From NCBI GenBank assembly GCA_014871385.1, contig CM026426.1:55857375-55921374 (forward strand): 64,000 bases of DNA, given 5' to 3'. Position numbers and translations under genes: made by a program. The stretch comes from Ceratodon purpureus. Taxonomy: Eukaryota > Streptophyta > Bryopsida > Pseudoditrichales > Ditrichaceae. The notes beneath the pieces were generated by a model. That model did not search any database and had not been told where the DNA came from. It saw only the letters and a list, made by a program, of their open reading frames with translations. Numbering within the stretch: position 1 is the stretch's first letter; each line of letters begins with the position of its first letter. Of the stretch, positions 49,845 to 60,569 are shown in pieces.

Positions 49845-50275
49845 CCATATAGAGGATACTATGTACTGTATAGCAATGGCGCAGACAATATAGACGAGTA
49901 TAAGAGTCGTCTGTGTTATTTCAATGTAATTATGTTTTGAATAAAACGATTGATCTGTTTGTCAAATTTTCTCGTCTGCTATTTTTGCCTCATTGTCTTG
50001 CACACTTTTTGTCTTATTCAAATTTCCGAATGTAATTAATGTGATTGGACATTGCCTTTTATTGAAACCTTGGTTTAGAAAAGGTAACGGATTGTTACTA
50101 CTAAAAATACAGGGGACGTGGTATATTCTTTTTCCTTGTTTATATTGCGTTTAGGTGTGATCGACCTAAATGACTTAATCATCATCTCTCTTTAAACATG
50201 TTTTTAATGAATCAATGAGCATTACTAAGTTTTCTCCTCTATGTTCGTGCATTTAGATCCACTCGACCTAAATGA
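49423..50275. repeat. Right-side palindromes of element B (intron of gene C and right subterminal region)
   Basis: Degenerate or GG-type sites lie near 49,425, 49,543 (TTTAGGTCGA-T-TCGACCTAAA, perfect arms), 50,151 and 50,251. They mirror the GG-type sites at the left end. The subterminal class therefore differs by two bases from the internal class. Confidence 0.75.
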
Positions 50276-50400
50276 CATGGGCCTCATTGTTCCTTTAAGG
50301 TGTTTTTAATGATTCAATATTGATTTCCGCAAGATTGAAGTAAATGGGAGGGGACGAATGTCGCCATTTCTCTACACGCTGATTTCCCAAAATCAATAAT

Positions 50401-50428
50401 ATCTCCCAAAATAACGAATATGGTGTTA
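50401..50428 (-). repeat. Right terminal inverted repeat of element B
   Basis: Perfect complement of the left end at 31,935-31,962. A second partial copy of the inner motif (TTTCCCAAAAT) lies just inside, at about 50,383-50,393. Confidence 0.92.
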
Positions 50429-50487
50429 TTTCCATCCTCTGATTTTCTCCACAGAGACTCACTTCTTTCTTTTGCTACGTGTTTTAG

Positions 50488-51039
50488 GTGCCTTCATCAA
50501 GGCTTGCCAGAGTATTGGTCGTCATATTATAGCTTGTGTAGAGGACAAAGCCATATTCAACGCCCTTCTCAAACCGTATATGGCTACGCCATCCGCCATG
50601 GGCCCTCCAAAACATCTTAGACCGGCAGCAGTTGAAGATGCACCTCCAAAGAGAGCAAGATGAGATAAGTAGTGTAAGTTCTTCTTTAGTTCTCTTTGCT
50701 AGTTCTCTTTGCTTCTTTACTGATTCCATCTTCACCCACTTATACTTACTACTCTCGATTTTCGCTTGCAGAGTAGTTGCGGCAACATTGCCACATAGGC
50801 CAAGGCCCGTGTCCATTCCATCGTGGCGGCTTCATTCCAGTCCGATTCAGCCTTATATACTGCCGGATTATGCAGAGGGCTTAGCACAAGCGCTCCAATC
50901 TGGAGCCCTTACATATTTTCCTAGTCGGCCAACTACTTTTGATCCCAGGGCCCTTGTATTCGTCGATGCAGAGGCTATAGAAGGAGATTCAGAGTCATCT
51001 AGTTCTGAGCGTGGAAGTAGCGATTGTAGCATGTTCTGA
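50488..51039 (+). pseudogene. Gene A, 3' part: end of methyltransferase-like domain and C-terminal tail
   Basis: After a T-rich acceptor (GTGTTTTAG) the exon at 50,488 continues the codon split at 31,906. It reads GAFIKACQSIGRHIIACVED, the stretch that follows motif I in beta-class methyltransferases and holds the cofactor-binding acidic residue (VED). KAIFNALLKPYM and a basic PPKRAR follow. A TGA and a TAG precede the donor at 50,673, then a last exon from 50,772 reads RPRPVSIPSWRLHSSP, DYAEGLAQALQSGALTYF and a Ser/Glu-rich end, stopping at TGA 51,039. This shows that the 18.5 kb between 31,936 and 50,427 was inserted into an intron. Confidence 0.75.
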
Positions 51040-52400
51040 GTTTGAAGGAGGCTTCGGACTATCATTGTTTTCATCTGATTTGATTTGATTTAATTGGAGT
51101 TGATTGCATAATCCTTCGTCTACTCTACTGCAAACACCCTAAACTAGTTATGATTCTCATCTCCAGTTCGTTTCCGTGTATGTAAAGGATGAAATGTCAC
51201 AACTGTAATGCTCAAAATGTAACATGAACAATGAAATATTACAACTGAAATGCTCAAAATATATATAAAGCTGTAATTACTTTCTTAATCATTCAAAATC
51301 TCACATTTCCATAGTCATGTTAATTATTCTTGGGAGAGATCCAGATACCATCTCTCGGAGAAATTCTCTCTCCTTCCAGCACATCTAAGACCTGATTCCC
51401 ATTGGCCAATAGCAATGACCTCAACTGATCTAACTCAACACAACTAAGTTCTCCAAGGGACGTTGTCTCTAACCTCTCGTTGTAAATTGGATTTGAAAGT
51501 TTCCAAGAACCCCTAAAAACACTCGAGTTGATGTTGAACCGATTAACTTTGTATTTGTCCTTCGGACTCTAATGCCGACCCTCTTACGAAAAGTAATTCC
51601 TCCTCGCTAGCCGAAGGCATGCGTAATCATGACTGCTGTCAATCTCACACTTCCACCTCTTCGACACAGCACGAGCATTCAAACGTGATTACCGTCGGAG
51701 GAGTCCAACCTTGCGTTGCACTACTACCTATATGATACCAGGGGTTAGGCCCATCCGCCATCCGCTTAAGCAAATCCTGTAAAATCGTGTCACAGGCAAC
51801 GACCTCAAATGAATCGCCCATACCTTCAAACAACTCCCTAGCAAGTACAAGCTTAAGTTCTATAGAAATCATTGAGCTAATACAACTTCAAGGACGTCTG
51901 CTAACGTTTATATAGATCATTGCTTGACACTTAAGCTAGGAATGGTCTTATCTAAAGACAGAGAATTCTTTGACCAAGACAAGCACTCTGACTTGGTATA
52001 CATCTTGGTTTCAGCAGCTCCATTATTGTACACAAACTCTGAATTATTGCACGAACTTTTAAGACCATTTATTTTTGCTTCTTCCGCATTTTTTCTTTCC
52101 TAGAATTATCTATATTATCTATTCAAAATTTATTGATGTGATCTAAGAACATGATGCTGGAATACTCGTATCTAGATCGAATATGGGACCAAATTTAAAG
52201 GATTGTATACATGACGTCATCATGATATCAGCCCTAATTTGTACCAAGGACTATAAAGATAAGAAATTCTTACCAGAGATAACCTTGGATTCTACGGTAT
52301 TATACCCTAAACCCTAATAAAAGTAACAAAATCAGGCCTTTTTTAAGTATTTTTCCACGGTTATAGGGTCTACTTTACTTTTGAAAACTTGGCTAATTGT
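51040..52400. other. 3' flank of gene A
   Basis: AT-moderate DNA with AAATGT/ATGAAAT near-repeats at 51,185-51,260, probably the polyadenylation region of gene A. The end of the older element that carries gene A should lie in or beyond this stretch, but I could not see a terminal repeat. Confidence 0.35.
51645..51872 (-). CDS. Hypothetical 75-aa protein
   Basis: ATG at 51,872 opens 75 codons to TGA. The product has an amphipathic start (ISIELKLVLARELFEGMGDS), DTILQDLLKRMADGPNPWYH and a Cys pair near the end (FECSCCVEEVEV). Composition is balanced and protein-like. No family is recognised. It is tail to tail with gene A. Confidence 0.35.
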   Translation of the reverse strand: MISIELKLVLARELFEGMGDSFEVVACDTILQDLLKRMADGPNPWYHIGSSATQGWTPPTVITFECSCCVEEVEV

Positions 52401-52404
52401 CAAT

Positions 52405-52452
52405 TCTGTGCTCTCCATTCTCTGCTCTCCGCTCTCCGCTCTCCGCTCACAT
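52405..52452. repeat. CTCTCCG heptamer repeats
   Basis: Tandem GCTCTCCGCTCTCC units are the reverse complement of those at 19,055-19,110. They stand at the left edge of the AT-rich part of copy 3. Confidence 0.75.
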
Positions 52453-54109
52453 ACGAACTTTCTCCATAAATGAGATTGTATGCAAGAACAAGCATCTAGA
52501 GCCTTACTCAATATCATATATTAATACTACAATCATTATGATCATTGATTTAAGACGATCTGTTTGAATCCTAGAATTATGTATTTTTTTTTCTAAAATT
52601 ATGTGAATGAACTAAAAAATTCTACTTTCTTATTAGAATGTAATAAATTTGTACGAATATTGGTCAAGGTAGACGTTAATGAATCAATTACGATTTATTT
52701 AATTTACATGCCAATCATATAAGGCATACAATGTTTTAAATATTTGCTCCTCATGAATAAATATAAAAATTTTAATCCTCTAAAATATGTTAATAAATTT
52801 CCATAATAAATGAATTGAATTATTTAATTTAATACTATTATTTTTATGAATGTACTTTGTATATATACTTAAAAATACTTGAATATCATTTTATGATTTG
52901 TATATACTCGAATATAGTTTATTATTCTCGAACTATTATTAATTGAATATAAAATTTTAAATGAATATATTATAACTTAGTATATTATAATATATTATTA
53001 TTATAGATAAATTATAATACTAACATGTATTTTAAATAATAATATGATGATAACGTTTACATAAATATGTTCTAAAATAAAATATAGTAAATTAATTTTC
53101 ATTGCTAATAGTGTATTTATATTTGATGCTTTCGTTATATATATATACAAACTATTATTTAAACTCTAATCTTGTATATTCAAATTAAATTCGTCTTCGA
53201 ACAAATATTAACTTCATATATCTGAAAGGATTATTATGTTAATTAAATTTGTAGACGTCTCATATTCATATAATATTAAAAAATTTAAAATATATGCATG
53301 AACCAAATATTCTACTTTCTTGTTATAAAGTAATAAATCTGTACGAATATTTGCTTCTCATGTATATTTAATAAAAGTAGAATACTTGCTTCTTATGAAT
53401 ATATAATAAATGTACAATTTTATTACTTTCAAATTAGAAGCAAATTTGTACAAAAATCTTGCTTCTCATGAATATTTAATAAAATTTGTATATTTGCTTC
53501 TTATTAGGAAGTAATATATTTGTACAAAATTTTAATTATTTGCTTCTCATGAATAAATATAAAAATTCCAATTCCCTAAAAATTGTTAATAATTTGCTTA
53601 GCACGTAGATTGTATGCTAGTACAAGTGTCTATACCATTACACAATATCATATATTAGTACTACAACAATGATGATCATTGATGTAAGAGGATTCATTTG
53701 AATCCATAAAATGAAGATTATCATTTTTGGAATTATATAAAAGAGTAAGAAAATTAAGTTTCCGTCTAAGAAATTGAAAAATTTGAAGAAATATTTGTTA
53801 GGGTAGAGCGTTATTGAATTGATTAAAATTTGGTTAATTTCATGCCAATCATACGAGGCATACTATGTGAAAAATATTGTCTTTTGTTAAATAAAAGAGA
53901 AGATTTTCATGCTTTACAATTACTCATAATTTGGCAACTTCGAAGTTTAAAATTGAGTATTTTTTCAAAACATTCAAAATCGCGTGCAGTTTGTTTGGGA
54001 TAGAATTTTAATTCATAGCAATCAATACGCATATATTTATTTGTCTTTCACTAAAGAGCAATTATTTCGTAGTTCAAATTCATAGAATTTAAATTTTAAA
54101 AAATTAAAA

Positions 54110-54720
54110 CACTTGCCCGCGGGGACGGGCTTTGGACCCCGCGGTTACCAGTCTGCACGTGAAGGCGGCACGGTCTTCGGCCCCCGTGAGGGCGATGACA
54201 AGCTCCCCACTCCCGACCTCGTCGACGCAATGTTTGTACTGTTCTGTACATGAGTTTTTTTGTGTGGCGGAAGTGTGTTTTGTGGCGCGGAATAGTTTTG
54301 TTGTAGTTTGCGTTTACGGTGCAGACTATTTCCCGCGAGTTGAACTTCAATTACTTGTTAGAATTGTTGGGTCTACATTGGTTGAGCTGTTTCAGTGTAT
54401 TGTGTTTGTTGAAATTGATTTGCGATGTTTAGGGTTTAGGTTTTTAGTTTCGGTTTTCAGGTGCTTGTGCGCGAAGGAAGGGTTTGAGGTGTTCTGTTTA
54501 TAGAGTGTTGAAGGTTTATGCTTTGAGGGTATTGCGTCCGAGTGTTCATAGATGAGCAAGGCAATTAGGGTTTGAGTTGTATTGTTCGGACAATCTTGCA
54601 GAGATTTCCGTAGACTTAGAAGTTCGAAGTTCTGACCGCTTTAACAATCACGGAGTGAAGTGGAGATGGCGGAGGTGTAGCGAGCAGGGGTTTCTTGACA
54701 GGATTTTGAGGTAAGGCATC
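54110..54720 (+). promoter_or_regulatory. Leader exon of the gene B copy in copy 3
   Basis: A sudden change to balanced composition at 54,110 (GCCCGCGGGGACGGG) parallels 41,320 in element B. The exon appears to end near TTTTGAG|GTAAGG (about 54,710). The start region, including the GCCCG hairpin-like segment, may be the promoter. Confidence 0.45.
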
Positions 54721-54750
54721 ATCTTATACCTCTTTAATCAGTTCACGTGC

Positions 54751-54751
<1 letters not shown>

Positions 54752-54804
<53 letters not shown>
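54752..54804. repeat. Poly-T tract (53 T)
   Basis: An uninterrupted T run just inside the leader intron. Element B has no such run at the matching place, so it is a local expansion or a retroposed tail. Its length in the assembly is unreliable. Confidence 0.9.
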
Positions 54805-55531
54805 CCGAGCAGTGCAATCAGTTTCCGAAATTCGATCAGTTCAATCAGTTTCAATCGTTTTCCATTCTGTCTGGTCTCATTCTATGGAATATTATCGACA
54901 GATTAGGATTAGCATTTTATTTTTTTAAGACAAATTCAGCAGATACATGTGTACAGTTGCACGCAGCCTGTGGTACTTGTTTTGTTTATTTGATTTACTG
55001 TCCGAATTGCGTCTGTGTGAGTCTTCGTGTGTCTGTTTGTGTCTCATTCTGTGTGTTTGTGTCACTCAGTGTTTGTGACTGTGATTGAGTTCATTGTCTT
55101 GGTTTTGTTTTGTATCAAAGTTGTGGTCTGGATGGAAACTGTGTCTACTTGTATTTTTGTCTACTTGAAAATCATTATGAACGATGTTTATTTTTCGTGT
55201 CTGAATTAATGTCTGTTTTCTGATAACTATGTCTATATATGTGTGAATTAATTTATGCTTGCAGTAGCATATTCGGTGTCTTGTGTTTTACATTTCAACT
55301 TCATTTGCATTGCGTTTGAAGTTCCCAATTATGTTTATTTGGATATCAATCTTGTTACAGGCGCCTTAGAATCTGATTATACTTCCGCATTTTCTGGAAA
55401 TACTGTAACAGGATGTCAAACATTTGTGTCATTCTCGATTTGTGTTCTGACCTTTCAAAATCCTTCCTTTTTGCAGGCATAACACGTTTTATCAGCTATA
55501 CAACGGCGGAATCTGAAGAAAAAACAATAAA

Positions 55532-56779
55532 ATGGCCGACAGGTACTACATAGTCTGCAAATTGCGTAAAAAATCCTTTAAAAATCAAGAACAGTTTAGC
55601 TCGAGTCAAGCTAAACTGCTTGCGGAAGACAACTATCGCTCGACAGTTTAGCTCGAATCGAGCTAAACCCACTTACACAATGTACATATAAAGATAAAAA
55701 CTCTAAAAGTACTTTAAATTTAACTAATAAATTGCTACAGTTTAGCTCGACTCGAGCAAAACTGTAGTCAGATACTACTGTGTATCGTGCAGTGTAGCTC
55801 GAATCGAGCTAAACTGCACTGTCACTTTAGTATCTGACTACAGTTTAGCTCGAGTCCAGCTAAACTGCTGAGACTTCAGAAGGAAGCACTCTAGTTAGCT
55901 CGAGTGGAGCTAAACTGTATGTGAACCTCCCGAAACCTACCCGTGAGATCCACCTACAATTTAGCTCAACTCGAGCTAAACTGTTAGTGCTCCTTTTTTG
56001 AAGCCCAAGCAGTTTAGCTCGAGTCAAGCTAAACTGCTGGGACGTCGTCTTTTTATTCTTACATAGACCACCATTTAGCTCGATTCAAGCTAAATGACCT
56101 TCGAATTTTTCTAATGTTTAAGGTTTGCTCCTTGCAGTGAAGAGAAATCCCGGGTACTTAAGGCGCTACAGCATTTCTTCAAGCCTGTTCCGAATTCTAA
56201 TTCGGATGATGATGGCGGGGACAACTCAAGAACATTTGAGGCGTGGACTTTCAAAGACCCCTCGAAGGTGAAAAATTGGACATTGCGATGAGTTGCGCAC
56301 ATCCCGTATCTAACATTCGCTACCATATTCAAGGGTGAAGTCCAAGATCCCTAGGTCATCGACATCGAAACGAAGGTCATTGAGTTTGACCATAAGGGAC
56401 AAGAGATCATAAAGATCATGTGCTCATCTATGAGGAATAATTCATACCTCTTCACCATAGTAGTGGACGTAGCAGAGAAACTCTTCGACCCGATATCCTT
56501 AATGAAAAGTCTGTCGCCTTCTTGCTACGATGACATAGAGAAGACATTGAGGCAAGAGGTATTAGACAAGAAATGGGCAACAAAAGATGGACGTACTCTC
56601 CAAGCAAAGTCCCTAGCTTGGAAATTGAGGAATGTCGTCAACAGCCTTACGCTGGCCGGAACGGAGGCAAGGGCCAGGCTAACCCAGGGCAAATCTCCAA
56701 TAGACGTGTCTGGAGTGACATCAACTGGGAGCCAAATGGGAAGCCAACAGACCGGACGCAGTAGAGGCAGATACTAGTT
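55532..56779 (+). pseudogene. Gene B 5' fragment in copy 3
   Basis: ATG at 55,532 (MAD plus AG), intron 55,543-56,137, then exon from 56,138 with EEKSRVLKAL, FEAWTFKDPSKVKNWTL and VVDVAEKLFDPISLMKSL, matching gene B. A TGA replaces Trp after KNWTLR (56,288), and a TAG replaces Glu in DDPE (about 56,353). The sequence is cut before the ParB-like region, so only the N-terminal domain remains. Confidence 0.85.
55595..56094. repeat. Nine-palindrome array in the intron of copy 3
   Basis: Sites are centred at 55,605, 55,657, 55,751, 55,803, 55,854, 55,904, 55,970, 56,023 and 56,084. Spacings of 52, 94, 52, 51, 50, 66, 53 and 61 bp repeat the phasing of the gene B array. Most sites carry one substitution, consistent with decay after truncation. 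Confidence 0.85.
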
Positions 56780-58560
56780 GTTATAAAGTGTAATAGGTGT
56801 CTCTATGGAGTATTGATAAGATGTCATGCATGTACAGATGGATTTCTACTTGCATTTTTGGTCAACCTATCTCCAGGTGATTATTGGATTAGGTCGCATA
56901 TAATCACCTGGAGATAATCACCTGGAGAAATGTATGTTGCTGCATTTATTAGCTTTGGGTGGGATTTAATTATATGCGACCTAGGTCTAAAATTGAATCA
57001 AAAATTGCTTGTGAGTGTCACTGTGAGGTATGTGAGTCTTTCATAGGAGAGAGTCATTATTCTATTGAATCGTCCACTTTTGGTGGTGGTCTTGCTATGT
57101 GCAAATCTATTTTGTGACCAAAAAGTAATCACAATGAGTGGCACAGAAGATAATGTGTCTTTGAAATATTTCAAAATTGTGGAGGAGACTTTCTCTCTCT
57201 TTGCCCCATTGACGAAGATGGAACCTTGGTTCACAAAGTGAAATGGAAGCAATTCTCAATGGTAAATATTACCACCAGAAAAGGGCTATTAAAAAAGAAA
57301 CTAACATTGGTGAAACCACCAAAAAAGAGACTTCTTCTACTTAGCTGGTAAGATACCTGAAACCAAGCTCCAAGATTTTGTTCATGTTTTTGTGGCAAAA
57401 TGGGAAGATGAACAATTTAAAGGTTGTCTTGCAAATTTTAGTGTTGATACCATTGACTGAATGATAGACTTTGCAAAAGATTACTCTTTTGAGGTTAAAA
57501 ATGAAATATAATTGATGCATTGGTTTAGCTTTCAAATCATGTGTAGGATCAATTCTACATGTAACCAGCTGAAAGGAACATTTCAATACAAAAATTGAAG
57601 AAATCAGTAGTTAGGAAACCGGTAGGACTATATTAAGTATCGTAGATAGGAATAATTGACGGATAAGACGGTTGCCTCAAGAAATCTGGTTTTGAAGAAA
57701 ACAGGAGACCGGCAAGATACCCACGGCATCACCAATTGTCCTCCGCTCCGTCCGCTAATGGCGGCAACCAAAGTGATCACCAATTGGAAAACAGAATCAT
57801 TACCTAACGGCTAAGCGGCAACAATCGCTAAAAAATGGCCATGAATAACAGCTAACGGTTACCGGCCAGCAGAGAGGATGGATATATGAAGGGAACCAAA
57901 TATCCAGACAAACTTTCAGTTAAATTGTCATATTTTTTCTTTTTCCCATCATGCTAGTTTCTATCTTCTTATGTCTTATTCCAAAAGAACATATGTATGA
58001 ACAAATCTACCTTTATTACACATTAATGTATTTCCAATTTTTTTATTAGTCAATGATGATTAAAACTCCTGAATTTCACTTTCATTTTTCAATTACACCA
58101 CACTTCAACAACTTCTTCTTTCATCCTTCAACAATTTTAATTTGTTTTCCTCCTTTAATTTTTTTTCAATCTTTTATTCAATTTTATCCCATTTTTCCCC
58201 CTTACATTATTTTATTATTTCATGTTTTTTTCTTTTTTTATTCTTCCTTCATTTATTAATTTATCCATTTTTTCCTTCTTCTATTTAAATATTTCATATT
58301 ATTTTTGTTTTTATATTTGTCCTTCTTTTATTTATTTTTCTTCTTTCGTTTTTTTCCCATCTTGTAGTTTAATAATTCATATTTTTCTCCTTTTTATTTT
58401 ATCATTTTTCTTAAATTTTCTTTATCATCTATGTTTTGTTTTTTTATTTTTATTTTTAATTTTTTTAATTTTTTTTTATTTAAATTTTTAATTTTTTTTT
58501 TCCTTCCTTCTTTCATTTTAATTTTTCATACTTTATTTGGAGGGAGGGGAAGAAATGATG
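56779..58560. other. Unclassified repeat-like DNA and pyrimidine-rich tract
   Basis: An inverted repeat sits near the break of copy 3: TCTCCAGGTGATTAT at about 56,871 and ATAATCACCTGGAGA at about 56,900, with a further CACCTGGAGA at about 56,925. The frames at 56,998-57,586 have no motifs. From 58,030 to 58,510 the plus strand is T/C-rich low-complexity sequence. No gene seen. Confidence 0.45.
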
Positions 58561-58839
58561 TTCACACATTAATTTTTTAATATCAATAAAATATCTTAAA
58601 ATTGTTCTAGATGATAAAATGAAAAAATAAAAACAAAAAATGAACATACTATATAGAGTAGTTTCTTGCATTTTTGTTTTTCCACCATGCTAATTGCTCA
58701 AATTTTCATGTTCTCTTTTAAAAAATGATAAATTCTAGGAACATATATCCCTTCAACTTACAAAGGTTTATTTTCAAGTTGCCAAATTGGAGAACCATTT
58801 AGAATTCTAAAATAACAAGTGTACGGTAACCCACTGGAA

Positions 58840-59200
58840 AACGTCTACAACTTTTGGCGGGAAGAAATTTTAACGGCTGAGAAGCGTGATGATTTTGTGA
58901 ATGGCGCGTTCACCCAGAAAGACAATCCAAAAGAAGAGTGAATAGTGGAAGAGCTCTGAGATCCTGAAGCCCGGCTTGTGATTGAATTTCTTAATCCAGA
59001 ATTGCATCTGAAAAAGCCTAAGCGGGTGAAGGCCAAATGGGCATCATCCTTTCTCAAGGCAATGCCCGAAGAGATCAAGGTTGACTAGGCAATAATGATG
59101 AACGACATGATCATCCAGAAGATCCGAGACCTTCCGAAGGTGGAGAAATCTAGTATGGCCCTACCGAACATCCTGATATACCTGCACTCCGCCTAAGATC
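58840..59200 (+). pseudogene. Decayed protein fragment, unknown family
   Basis: One plus-strand frame reads GAFTQKDNPKEE, RLVIEFLNPELHLKKPKRVK, WASSFLKAMPEEIKVD and IIQKIRDLPKVEKSSMALPN, interrupted by two TGA and one TAG. It looks like a real, now broken, coding exon of a mobile-element protein. It ends shortly before the repeats of the last element. Confidence 0.4.
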
Positions 59201-59239
59201 TTCTAATTGATAAGGAACCTCTATTTTGGACGCCAAACA

Positions 59240-60370
59240 CTAGAGGAAAACAGTGTCCAAAGTAACGTCGTTTAACGCGGTTTTTAACGCGGTTTAACGT
59301 AGTTTAACGTGGACAGTTTTGTTGACGCAAAAATGGCAAAAAGGTCACGGACGTCGCATTGGTTTGATGTGCTGCGTCAACGTTATGTTGACCCGTTTAA
59401 CAGGAGATGACTTTATGTTAAAAGTGACGCAAAACACAGATTATGGAAGTTACCCAGGGTAAGTAACTTCGACGGTGACGTGGATATTTCCCGCGTCTAT
59501 GATGGATGAAAAATTGGCTGACATGGCACGGAAATCTGAAGTCTGGCTGAAGTTTTCAATGGCCAAGATTGTGACACGTGGCGTCATCTTCGATTTCCAG
59601 CATTCTCTGTTAACGTAAACGTAGAGTGACGTGTTTTTTTGGCGGAGACTGGATGTTATCTTTGACGGGTTGTGACGCAGAAACAAAGGCAATGCCTATG
59701 TGAACGCGTTTACGTAGACGTGTACAAGTACTGGATTATGTTTGAGAAAACAGGCAGATTATGCACCCAATTCCAGGTTTGTGTAAAAAGAAATACAACA
59801 TTATGTAAAGGTTGACGCTGATAAACATATTGGAGGTAGTTTAACGCGTTTATAGAGACGTCGGAGGACATAGAATCATGAAAGAGAAAACAAGCATTTC
59901 ATGCACCCAACTAGAATTTTGTGTAAAAAGAAACAGAATATAGTGTTGAAGTTGACGCTGCTAAACACATGGAACCCGGAATAACGCGTTTATTGAGACG
60001 GCTTTAGACGTACTGTGACACGGGCAATGACAATTATTTCAGGCATCCATTTCCGGGTTCCTGTTAAATGAAACAGAATGCGATGTTCATGTTGATGCAT
60101 GGACAGCGTTCAATGTAACGTACAGTGACACTCGTAAGGTGGAACGAAAACGTCAAAAGTGACATGAAAAAACGTTTTCCAAGACGCAGCTGGAAGGTCA
60201 TATATAACGTATATTCACGCAAACATAAACGTCACTTTAAACACAATATAACAAATTCGAACACGTTTATTGCGAAACGCGACTGAAATGTCACTGATGA
60301 GTACAGATCCTGCACAGTAGTTCAGGATAGTATGTACGCTAGGTTCCAATGGACAGTCATTCAATAGGAT
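59240..60370. repeat. Subterminal-type repeats of the last element, including 140-bp units
   Basis: The stretch is dense in AACGCGTTTA, TTTAACG and GTGACG/CGTCAC motifs. Three units starting AACGCGTTTAtnGAGACG lie at 59,703, 59,843 and 59,983, exactly 140 bp apart. They share internal text such as CATGCACCCAA and TTGACGCTG. No gene seen. Confidence 0.75.
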
Positions 60371-60569
60371 TATGCAAAATGGCTACCTGTGCGCAGTGAC
60401 AGATAGCACCTTCCTACAGAAACTGGCTACAGTCTATTTGTTGGAGATGCTAATTTCTCGTCCTGGATTCTTCTTAATCTGCACAATCCACATCACATAC
60501 CGAACAGTTAGAAAGCATAGCATTAAATGTCTCCTGATAAATCATCAATGGAACTTAGGATTTCAAGCG

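Larger units (their letters stand above)
31936..50427. mobile_element. Complete 18.5-kb DNA element ('element B') inserted in an intron of gene A
   Basis: The ends are perfect inverted repeats of at least 26 bp, beginning AACACCATATTCG at 31,936 and ending with its complement at 50,427. A direct repeat ATTT on each side (31,932-31,935 and 50,428-50,431) may be a 4-bp target duplication. Because the perfect complementarity extends into the flank, a TA duplication is also possible. The cargo is a DUF7869-type gene (minus) and, divergently, gene B, an HAD-phosphatase-like exon pair and gene C (plus). Palindromes sit in the introns and in both subterminal regions. Removing the element rejoins the two halves of the methyltransferase motif I region of gene A across one ordinary intron, which confirms both borders. 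Confidence 0.88.
52400..56773 (+). mobile_element. Truncated third copy ('copy 3') of the element family, right-half module
   Basis: AT-rich DNA (52,500-54,110) like that at 36,800-41,300 is followed by a leader exon, a leader intron, the start-codon exon and the first part of gene B, collinear with 41,320-43,925. Similarity stops abruptly at about 56,773, inside exon 2 after GSQMGSQQTGRSRGR. It is more diverged from gene B than copies 1 and 2 are from each other. Confidence 0.75.

Noticed and set aside
31936-50427. LTR retrotransposon or DIRS element
   Set aside because: The ends are short inverted repeats, not long direct repeats. There is no reverse transcriptase, integrase or tyrosine recombinase inside.
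58053-58491. Hydrophobic frames resembling membrane proteins
   Set aside because: They come from a T/C-rich simple-sequence tract.
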